Below the pieces are notes generated by a model. That model saw only the letters and a program-made list of their open reading frames with translations, had not been told where the DNA came from and did no database searches. Positions 22,893 through 46,371 of a stretch of 64,000 nt of DNA are shown here, one piece after another. The stretch lies in assembly GCF_047663525.1 (NCBI RefSeq), contig NC_092613.1, forward strand, positions 5,357,501 through 5,421,500, in the 5' to 3' direction. The first letter of the stretch is position 1. Every line of letters starts with the position of its first letter. Origin of the DNA: Anas platyrhynchos. Taxonomy: Eukaryota; Chordata; Aves; Anseriformes; Anatidae. A program made the position numbers and the translations under genes.

Positions 22893-25800
22893 GTAACGGG
22901 GGGAGCCGGGGGGGACGGGGAGCACCGGGGGGGTGCAGGAAAAACCCGGGGGGGGGCGCGGGAGGAGGCCGCTTGGGTGCAATTTGCGGCTCGTTCCGGG
23001 TTTTCGCCCCCCTTTTTGCGGGTTTTTGCGCCCCCCCCCGCCGTGCTGTGGGGATTTGCGGGTGTTGTGGGGTGCCCACATCTTCCCCCCCCCCATCCCG
23101 GGTGCTGGGTGCTGCCTCTGAGCCTCCAGTGCGGGGATTTTGGCAGCTGGGGGGGGGCGCAGCTGAACGGGGTGGGGGGCGCGGGGGGGGTCGTGGCTTT
23201 AAAATGAGCAGGGAGGGGGGAGATTTTGGGGAGGGGGGGGGGGTGCAGAGCGGTGCAAGGGCCCCCAGCACGTTGCAAAGTTGCCAGGGAGAGAAATGTT
23301 TGGGGGGGGGGCACCAGCACCAGGCTGCCCGGGATGTCAAAGTGACCCCCACCGGGATGGGGATGGGGACCAGGGATGGGGACATTTGGGGACATTGATG
23401 GGGACACTGATGGGGACAATCCTGCACTTGTGCGGCCAGGAAGGACCCAGCTCATCCCGCCCAGTGCTCGGTGTGCTGCTCCTGGGGATGCCGGGCTCCC
23501 CGCGAGCATTTAGCCAAAAAAAAAAAAAAACTAAATCCGTGAGCTGTTACCCCAAAGCGAGGGGAGCTGCGGTGGCTCAAGCGCAGCTGCCAAGCCAGGC
23601 ACGGACGTGGTTGTTCACAGGATCCGGGCCGGGGTGAAACCAGCACAAACCGAAAAAAAATATATATAAATATATAAATAAAAAAAATCAATCGTTTCCT
23701 CCCACACCGAGAGGAAAAGCGCAGCGGGGCGAGGGGAATCTGCTCCGAAATGGGGTGCTCGGTTTCTCCCCGGGCTCACCGCCCCGGCAAGGTGCTTCCC
23801 CAGCTCGCCTCGGGAGCACGGCCTTATAAATAAAAAATAATAATTAATTAATTAAAAAATGAGGGCAGGAGACAGGCAGGGCCGGGCAGGGGGGGTGAGC
23901 CACGAGGCCGCCCTGCCCTCCTGCTGCAGGGTGCGCGCGGTGCTTGGCTGCGCCCCGCGGATTTTGGGTGGCATGGGAGAAGCTGCAGCAGCCGCCGCCC
24001 GGCCAAACCCCGAGTGTTTTGGGGTGCCGGGAAGGAGCCCTGCACGCCCGGCCCTCCTGGTGCCTGGCTGCGTCTCGCCCGACTCCCACGAGATGCAAAT
24101 CCACCGAGCCCAGGCGCACGAGGAGCCGCTTCCCATCGCGGGTTGGGCTCTGTGCGCCCCCGATTTGGGGGGTGCCAGGGGGAGTTGGGTGCACCCCAGT
24201 TGCTTTGTGTCCTCCGTGCGCCCAGCTCCTGGGTGGGCGCGAGCCCCCGAGGCAGTGGGGACAGGCGGATGGATGGGGGTGGCAGTGACCCCACCGCAGG
24301 ATTTAGGGTTAGGGGCAGCCGCCGCTTGCTGGGCCCCCCCTGGTGCAGCGGGGTTGGCCAAAGAAAAGGCAGAATTGTGGGGCCGTGCTTCACGCTGCCG
24401 GGCTCTGTGGGGTCATCCTGAGCCGTGCTGGACAGCAGCGAGCCCCCCGTGTGGGCTGGGCACCCCCCTTGTGGTGCAGAGCGCAGGAAGCTGAGATTTG
24501 CATAGGAACCGAGCGCCCCGGGGAGCCCGACCACGAGCAGCCCCCGCGTCCCCCCCTCTCTCTGCTGCTGGCCCTACAGGTGCTGGGAGAGGTGCGGCAC
24601 CCCCTGTGCGCCCTGCGTGGCTCTCACACCTTGCTGCGTGTCCCCAGCTTGTGCCGTGAGGGGCTTTGGGGGGGCTCCTTTGGCTGCCCCACGTCGGGGG
24701 GCTTTCCCGTCCCCAGCCTGAGCCACCTTCCCCAGGCAGGATTTCCTCCCGAGGGTGGAAACGCGTCGAGAGCTGCTCGGAGAGCGTTTGGCAGGGGACA
24801 GCTTCACATCCTGCCTCCTCCAGAGGGCTCGGAGAGGGCTGGATCCTATTAATAGGAGGCGCGAGCGGCCTCGGGAGGAAGGAGCTCCTCGAGCTGCGAG
24901 GAACAGGTTGGGAGCCCGCGGCGCTGGGCTCCGTGTGCGTGGCACGGGGCTGCCTCGGTGCCTCGGTGCCCGTAACAAAATGCTCGATGCTGGGGGAAGC
25001 GTGGGGGGCTCCCCATCTCAGGGTCTTTGGGATGGTGGAATAGGGGCTGGCTCCGTCTCGGAGGGATGACGACTTCTTCCTCGAAAGCTCTGCTGGGGAT
25101 TTGTTGGGGTTTGGGGGAAGGGGAGCGGCTCCCGCAGTTCCGATCCCTGCTGGGGTAAAAAATTGGAGGGGCTTGGAAGCGCCCGCAGGGATCGGTTTGG
25201 GGGGAATCGCGTCGATTTTGCTGCCAGTGGAGAAGTCCGAGCGCTCCTTTCGCTGGGTTTTGGGTTGAGGTGTGGTGTTTTGGTGGTGCTGAGCACGGCT
25301 CCAGGAGGGAAACTCTTGAGGTTTTGGTTTCGGTTTGAAATGACCTTTACGAGCAGATGCCCTTCCTGGAGCTCCAGCTCCAAGCCAGGAAGAAAATCCG
25401 GAGCTTTGGCCCTAGCAAAGCACAACCTGGGGACCGACCCAACGAGCCTGCCTTGGGCACTGCACTGCTGGGAGAGCGATGCCAAGGCCCCAAAAAACCC
25501 CAATTCCCAATTCACAGGGCTGGGGACACCGCCAGGAGCCGTGTCCCTGAGGCACCCCCGAGCATCCCGGGCTGGGAACGTGCCCAGCCCCGTCTGGGGA
25601 CGAGGAGAGCCCTGGGGGGGGCCATGCACCCCAAAAGCCACCCCAAAGCACCTGAGCAGCCCCAGAGCCGAGCAGGTTTGCCCGGCCGTGCCCTACAAAC
25701 CGGCTGAGAAACGAAGAGGTGGTGGGGGAAAAACCCCGGGCGTTTCGGGAGGGTTTGTTCCTATTTCTCTGCCCGGCTGGGCAGCCGTGGGTGGCCGGGG

Positions 25801-28522
25801 TTATTTTGGTGATGGAAAAATAAACCCTGCGGGGTCTCTGGGCGTGCAGGTGGGAGAGCTGCCCCCCAACCCCTCTGCACCTCCCCGAGGGGACCCTGTA
25901 AGGGTGTGCGGGGTGCTGGGCGCATGGGGTGGGCGCATCCTCGCTGTATGGGGAATGCGAGGCTGCATTTCGCCTTGGTTTTGTTCCTCCTCGGTGCTCA
26001 GCACCCTAGGACGGTCCCGGAGAGGAGTATGGGGAGCTTTGCTGCGCATTGGGGTCCCCCCCAGTTTGCTGCTGGCAGCCCCCCGTGTGGCAGCGCCGCG
26101 GCTCCTGCTGGAGCACCGGGGATGTGGTGTCCGCGTGCGGCTCCCCACAAGGCTGCAGCCTCCCTTTTTGGGGCTTTGCTGGTGGAAAGTGGGAAGAAAA
26201 CGATGTCAAGCCACAAGCCGGGGCGGGTTTGCAGCGGACGAGGGCTTTTCCCTGCTGGGCTGCCCCCGCCGAGCCGTGGCTCGAAGCATTTCCCTGCAAG
26301 GTGGGATGCCGAGCGCTCGCTGAGCGCCTCTCCCGAGGCTGACGTGACCGGCGCACGTGCCAGGAAATTTAAAGTCAGAAGGCTGCCCCGGTATGAGCAG
26401 CAGGGATCTTTTAAAGAGGGGAAAAAAAAAAAATGAGCTGCTCGTCTGCGCCTCCCGAATTCGGTGCCTGCCCCTGGAGCTCCCCAAATGCCCCGAACCC
26501 GCAGCTCTCAGCCCCGTGCCCTTTTTCTACCAGGCTGGAGGGCCGAGGGGGTGTTCGGTGGGAACACAACCAGCCCCTTTACCAAACCCCACCGAGGAGC
26601 CAGGCTCAGCCCTGGTGCAGCGGCTCTTTGGGGTTTTTCATATGGGCAGGATGGGGCCGGCCGCTTCGGGGCCACTTTTCTCCGCTTCAAACCCCAGCAG
26701 ATGCCGTTCCTGGAGGCAAGAATGGATTTGTAGCTTTGTCAGCCACGAAAAGCTCAGGTCTATTTTATTGCTTTTGGGTTAAAAGCACGTTTGCTTTGTT
26801 CGGCTGCCAGCAGCCCAGGATTGCCAGCTTTTGGGATTTCTGTTTTTCCGGGAAGAGCCCGTGGCTGCCAGCAACACCCCCCCCCTTTGCCTGCACGGTG
26901 GCACCGACACCTGCGCACGGAGAGGGTTGAGCCCTTTCCTTCAGAACTGCAATTTTGGGGAGAAAGCGTGCCTGCAGCAGGCACAACCAGAGCTGGGCTG
27001 AGCAGCACCCATCTGGTTCGGGGCCGCGTAGCTCGGGGGGGACCCTTTGGGTCTCTGGGGCTGCCGTGGGTGCAATCCACGGGGGTGCTCTGCTGGGTGC
27101 TGGAGGTGGTTGCACCTCGAAGCAGGGCACCAGGGTGTCCCCAGCCTTGCAGGGTGCGTGGGGTCGGGGCGAGGAGGACTCTGGCTCGCAGCTCGCACTC
27201 CACATCCTCCCCTCGCGGAGGCTCGTGCGCCCTGGCCGGAGCGAGAAAACCCTCAGCCGCCTCTCAGCTCCAGAGACGTCAAGTGCCGAGCGTCTCCGGA
27301 GGCTTTGGGCTCGCTCCACTTTTCTGTTTAACATCCACTTGGCTATTTATTTTGCTAGGAAGGGAAGAGGAGGGGAAATTGCCTTCCTTGGAGAGCTCCG
27401 GGCCGGCCTGGCGGTGCTGAGCGAGCCCCGGCAGCAGTCCCGGGCGCACGGACGGCGGGGAGGGAGCGGCGGCTCCGCGGTCACCACGGTTTGTGTGCCT
27501 TGGTCAGGGGCCAGGAAGGTGGTTTCGAGTCAGGCTTTTCCTCCTCGCTGCTTGCGGCTCAGCTCTGCAAAATCGCCGGGTTTGGAGGCTGTGCGAGGCC
27601 AGGGGCTCGCAGCATCCCTGCTGAGGGACGGCAGCCGGCTCTGAGACCCTCCCTGGGGCAGAGGGGGCTTGGAGAGGGGCTCGGAGGGACCTGTCGGGTC
27701 CCTCGGGGAGGGTTTCAGCTTGGATTTTTATTCTCTGAAGCATCCTGGGCTGGTGGGAGCTGGTGGGCAGTGGTTGCTCCGGGCTGTCCAGGGCCCCGTG
27801 CGGGCTTTGGGGTGAGCAGAGAGCAGCTGGGGGGGGGGCTCGGGGCTGGGTAACCCCCTGGGGACAGGCTGGGGGGGTTCTGCCTCGCTGCCTGCGCTGA
27901 TGCAAAGCGAAAATCCTCTCCCCCAATATCCTCTCCCCTGGGGGAGGCGAGGCAGGAGGGGCCGCAGACGCCCTTCCTTCCTCCCTTGCTTTTCTCCCTC
28001 CACTTTTCCTTTCTGATGGCCGAGCGCTGCCGGCGGGGGCCCTGCTTTTCTCCTCGCAGCAAAGCCCCCAGGACCACCGGGGGGGCTCAAAACCCTGCCC
28101 GAGGCACACGACAGCAGCTTGCCGGGCCCCACGAAGCCAACACGGGGCACTGGGGTTGCGGGTTGAGTCAGCCCCAGATGCCGGCGCTGGCCCCGCCGCC
28201 CTCCCTCGGTGTCTTATTTTATCCTCGGGGGAAATCCAGCAATAGCCCCAGCAGCTGCTGCTGGGGGCCGAGCAGCCCCGAGAGCCTGCCTGGAGGCTGC
28301 AAAATCTTTCTTTAAGCCATCGCTCTTGGGGCTCGGGAGCAGTTTCCTTCATTTCATCGCGGAGAGGAAGGGCCGGACCTCAGGGCGCTGCCGGCACCAA
28401 CCCTCCGAAGCGAAGCGGGGCTCCCAAATGACCCCTGGGTGCACGCCCAGGGCGAGGCTCGTTAGGACCAACCCTTGACGAGCTCGCAGAGCCATTAACC
28501 CTCTCCTTTCCCCTCCACCCAG
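22893..28522 (+). other. PIK3C2B: Putative PIK3C2B first intron
   Basis: GC-rich sequence without any exon I can recognise. Very long open frames occur on both strands (for example 25163-26323 plus, 22586-23509 minus, 27504-28352 minus) but show low-complexity Pro/Gly/Arg/Ala composition, no domain, and sit opposite each other, as expected where stop codons are rare. An A-run near 23518 and AT-rich patches near 23658-23690 and 23826-23860 are simple sequence. Confidence 0.5.
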
Positions 28523-42557
<14,035 letters not shown>

Positions 42558-43225
42558 GCTCCGGGACCCGGCACCGGTGTCACCGGCACCCCCGGGGACG
42601 TGCCCGTGGGGACCGGGCGCTCGCGTGGCCGGGAGCTGCCGTAGCCGTCTTCTTTTTTAAGTTTACCTTGTGTCAAGGGAGCAACGTGGGGGGGGGTGGG
42701 CAGGGAGGAGGAGTGTCAGGGCACTTCGGGGGGGGTTATTTCTTCCTTTGGGATATCTGTATTTTAATTTTTTTTAATAACGAGTAGCGCGCGGCCGGGC
42801 ACCGGGGCAGAGAGGAGGAGGCAGTGGCAGCGGTGGCATCGCCAAGGTTGGACTCAGATGTCCCCCCCAGGGACATTTGTGACCCCCCCAGGGACATTTC
42901 TTACCCCCCTTATCTCCTCGAGGAGCTGCCTGCTGGCATCGGGGCCATTCCCATCCCGGGGGATTTGCTCCCAAAGGAGAGCGGTGTGCCATGGGGGGGG
43001 GGTCCCACTGGGGTGACCCCACCAGCCCCCCGGGGAGCACGGAGCCACCTCCTCAGCCCCTCGCCCGGCCCCGCAGCCCAGGACGCCTGCTCCAGGGCGT
43101 CGTGGGCTTGGTGCCTGTGGTGCTTTGTTTACAGCGAGAGCTCCGTAAACGGACGAAATGTTTCTCAGGATCGAGAATAATGAACTTACCTTTATATTAA
43201 AAGTTTTAAATACTGTATCGAGCGG
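42558..43225 (+). other. PIK3C2B: PIK3C2B 3' UTR
   Basis: GC-rich sequence after the stop codon, ending in a short AT-rich patch with an ATTAAA poly(A) signal variant at 43196-43201. The exact cleavage site is not visible; a longer 3' UTR to about 43.6 kb cannot be excluded. Confidence 0.55.
43196..43201 (+). terminator. PIK3C2B: Probable PIK3C2B poly(A) signal (ATTAAA)
   Basis: ATTAAA in the sequence CTTTATATTAAAAGTTTTAAA, 640 bp after the stop and before any downstream promoter. It is the commonest variant of AATAAA; assignment is by position. Confidence 0.5.
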
Positions 43226-43715
43226 GAGAGGGCGTGCGGGGGGGCCGGGGGGAGGGATATGGGGTTTGGATAAGGGCTCCTGCAGCCGGCACCTCACCAT
43301 GGCCGGGACCCTCCTGGCCATGGAAAATGGTGTTAAAATGAAGGCGATGAAGCGCAGGGGGCCCGGGGGAGCCTCTCGTCCCCCTGCAGTCCTGCAGGGC
43401 TGGATGGGGACCAGGATGGGGACTGGGATGGGGACAGGGACGGGGCTGCCATCCCACCCCTCACACCATGGTGCAGGCCCAGCTCTTTCTGCCAAGCACA
43501 GAATCATTTTTATTCCCATAATTACCCCGCAGACTGACTAAGCGTGCCTGTGGCAAACCCAGCACAGAGCTATCAGTCACCAATTAACCCTAATTAAGGT
43601 GTCGGTGCCTCCCCACCTCAGCTGCTCACCGAGCAGGCCCAGACCTCGCGGCAGGCGGGGGCAGCTCCCCGCGCCCCACACCCGGCCTGGCTGCTGCTAA
43701 CTGGGCCACAGGACC

Positions 43716-44625
43716 CCCCCGTGTCCCCATTTCCATGTCCCTGTGTCCCCAGGTCCCTGTGCTGCCATGTCAGTGTCCCTGTCGCCATGTCCTATGTGTC
43801 CCCATTGCCAGTGTCCACATCTCTGTCCCTGTCGCCATCTCTCTGTGTCCTTGTGTCCATGTCCCCGTGTTTGTGTTGCTGTGTCCCCATGTGTTTGTGT
43901 CCCCATGTCCCTGTCCTTGTGTCCCATGTCCCCAAGTCTGTGTCCCCCTGTCCCTGTAGCCTTGTCCCCATGTCTCTAGCCATGTGTCCATGTCCTGTGT
44001 CCATCTGTGTCCCCATTTTCCTGTCCCTTTGTCCTTGTGCCCCACACCCCATGTCTGTGTCCCTGTAGCTGTGCCTGTGCATCCATGTCCTGTGTCCCCC
44101 TGTGTCTGTCTGTCCCCATGTCCCTGTATCTGTGTCCCTGTGTATCCCTGTCCCCATGTCCATGTCCCCCTGTGTCTGTGTTCCCATATCCCACACCCCC
44201 ATGCTCGTGTCCCCATAGCCATGTGCCTGTGTCCGTGTCTGTCCCCATATTCTTGTCCCTGTCCCCATGTCCCTGTGTTCTTGTGTCCTATGTCCCCGTG
44301 TCCATGTGTCCCTGTAGCCGTGTGTCTGTGTCCCCATATCCCCCATCCCCATGTCCATGCCCCCATAGCCATGTATCCACGTCCGTGTCTGTCCCCATGT
44401 TCTTGTCCCTGTGTCCTTGTGTCCCATGTCCCCATCTCCATGTGTCCCCATGGCCAAGTGTGTCCCATGTCCCCGGGTGTCCATGCCTGTGTCCCCATGT
44501 CCCCGTGTCCCATGTCCCCCTAGCCATGTGTCGGTGTCCCTTGTGTCCCCCCGTGTCCCCCTGTGTCCCCCCATGTCCCCCCGTGTCCCCCTGTCCCATG
44601 TCCCTGTGTCCCCCCTCAGTCCCTC
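43716..44625. repeat. Degenerate (TGTCCCCATGTCC)n minisatellite
   Basis: About 900 bp made almost wholly of short units built from TGTCCC, CATGTCC and CTGTGTCC, with higher-order blocks recurring. Repetition keeps frames open on both strands (Cys/Pro/Val/Ser-rich on plus; Gly/His/Thr/Asp-rich on minus), which are not genes. It fills the space between the PIK3C2B 3' end and the PPP1R15B promoter. Confidence 0.95.
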
Positions 44626-44639
44626 CCCTCCCTGCGCTC

Positions 44640-44985
44640 CCCCCTCCCTCCCCCAGGGGGCGCTGTGCCTCCCCGCGGCTGACGCAATCCCCGCGCGGAG
44701 CGGGCGGGCGGTGCCTCCCCCTAACCCCTCCCACAACGGGAGGGGGCGGGACCTCGCCTCCAGCCAATCAGCTGCGGCGCCGCTCCTTGACGGACAGCTC
44801 CTGCCCTCCGCCCCCCGGCGGGGGGGGCAGCTCGGAGCCGCGCCGCTCGCGCCCCCGCCGCCATTTTGTAGCGGCCGCCGCCGCCTCCCCGGCCCCGGCC
44901 CGGCCCGGGATGGCGCCGGGCCCCAGCGGGGAGCCGCCCTCCGCCGCCCCCGGGCCGCTCTGAGGAGCCTCCCCCTTCCTCCTTC
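44640..44985 (+). promoter_or_regulatory. PPP1R15B: PPP1R15B CpG-island promoter and 5' leader
   Basis: CpG-dense sequence with a C/EBP-ATF-like TGACGCAAT (44680-44688), a GC box (44743-44749), a CCAAT box (44764-44768) and a YY1 site GCCGCCATTTTG (44857-44868) that in many promoters lies at or just after the start site. I therefore place transcription start near 44.83-44.87 kb, giving a leader of about 120-150 nt. Confidence 0.7.
44910..44963 (+). CDS. Upstream ORF in the PPP1R15B leader (17 codons)
   Basis: ATG at 44910 (context CCCGGGATGG, good G at +4) opens [17 protein letters not shown] and stops with TGA at 44961-44963, 22 nt before the PPP1R15B ATG at 44986. Mammalian PPP1R15B mRNA is known for uORF-mediated translation during eIF2alpha phosphorylation; this leader has the same kind of arrangement. 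The peptide itself has no recognised function. Confidence 0.6.
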   Translation: MAPGPSGEPPSAAPGPL

Positions 44986-46371
44986 ATGGAGCCGAGCGGC
45001 CGAGAACGGGGCAGCCCCATCCCGGGGCGAGCCCGAGCTTCTTCCCTGCTGGGTTTTGCTCCGTTTTGGCCCAAACTGGCGGTGCCCAGCAGCGCGGCCC
45101 CCGCCGCCCCGGGGCCGCCTCAGCCCAGCCCGTCCTTCTCGTGGCTGCGCCTCGCCTCACAGCTCCTCTCGCCGCTGCCCTCCCTCCTGCACCGCCTTCG
45201 GCCCGGCACGGCCCTCAGCAGCGCCTTGTGCCCGGCCACCGCTGCTCCTCCACCGCCGCCGGAGCCTCTCCCTTTGCTCCGCCGGGCTGAGGAGAAGGGA
45301 CACGGAGGAGGTGGTGTAGGGGGGGGGGTGCGGAGCGGGGAGCTTTTTTCCTTCGTTTTGGGCTCCTCCAAGAGCCCCTGGGGCCGGCCGCTGAGCGCTG
45401 AGCCCTTGGGTGAGGCCTGGAGGGGCGGCGGGGGCTTGGGCGAGCTGGGGCTGCTCCGCTGCGAGCGCCTCGGGCTCCTCCAGCAGCGCCTCCTCGGCGT
45501 GCCCGAGCCCGACCACGGCTACCACAGCCTGGAGGAGGAGCAGCAGCAGCGGGGGGCCGCCGGGGAGCCCTGGAAAAACGAGGAGCAGCAGGCGCCCAAA
45601 GGTGCCCCCGGCCCGAAAGGGGAGCTCCAAGGGGAAGGTTTGGGCGGCGAGGAAATCCAGCCAAAGATTCGGGTTGCGGCCAGGCCGGCTTGTGCTAATA
45701 AGTTGATAGATTATATCCTCGGGGGGACCTCCAGCGGGGAGGAGAGCGCAGAGGATGATGATGAGGATGATGAGGACTGGGATGATGATGAGGAGGATGA
45801 TGATGGTGATGATGGGTTTGACAGCGAAGGGCTGCTGTCGGATTCAGACGCCGGGAGCCAGAGCGGGGAAAGGTTGCACCTCTGGAAGTCCTTCTTCAGC
45901 CTGGATCCTTACAACCCGCAGAACTTCACGGCCACCATCCAGACGTCTTCCAGCAGCCCAGGGAAGGACATGCACGGCGGGTCTGATGTGGAAGAGGAGG
46001 AGGACGAGGAGGAGGAGGAGGATTCTTCATGGGCAGACTCATCTTCAGGCTCTCCTCACCTCAGTTCTGAAGAGCACGACGAGTGGGAGTGCAGCAGCGC
46101 GGATGAGGCAGAAAACTTGAAACTTTGGAACTCATTCTGTACCTCAGACGATCCTTATAATCCTTTAAATTTCAAGGCACCCTTCCAAACAGCGGAGAAG
46201 AAAGGGAAGCCTGGCTCAAAAGGAACAGAGGGGCCGAGTTTGGGCACTTCGGAGCGTAGTCACTTAACTGTCTGTCGGGTACAGCTGGAAAAACATAACT
46301 GTGGGGTCCCAGACTTGGTGCAGCATGGCATTCTTTTGGGTGAGAGATGTAGAAGTACCACGCGGAAAAAG
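44986..46371 (+). CDS. PPP1R15B: PPP1R15B coding exon 1
   Basis: 1386 bp, 462 residues, ending CGG AAA AAG before GTATTA. The N-terminal part has a leucine-rich stretch ([20 protein letters not shown]) like the membrane-associating region of the human protein, followed by low-conservation Pro/Gly-rich sequence, then the conserved acidic and DPYNP repeat parts. Reading through the donor gives an extra 47 codons in frame to a stop at 46512, which would be a truncated form lacking PP1 binding if the intron were retained. Confidence 0.96.

Noticed and set aside
22586-23509. 307-aa open frame on the minus strand at the PIK3C2B CpG island
   Set aside because: Pro/Gly/Ala-rich, no domain, opposite equally long plus-strand frames, in a region where stop codons are rare because of GC content.
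25163-26323. 386-aa open frame on the plus strand
   Set aside because: Lies in the putative PIK3C2B first intron, no recognisable domain, overlapped on both strands by other open frames; composition explains it.
27504-28352. 282-aa minus-strand frame upstream of PIK3C2B coding exon
   Set aside because: No domain or start context of note; GC-driven open frame in an intron.
43770-44736. Long Gly/His/Thr/Asp-rich frames (247-314 aa) minus strand and Cys/Pro-rich plus-strand frames
   Set aside because: Products of the TGTCCCCATGTCC minisatellite, whose repetition keeps frames open.
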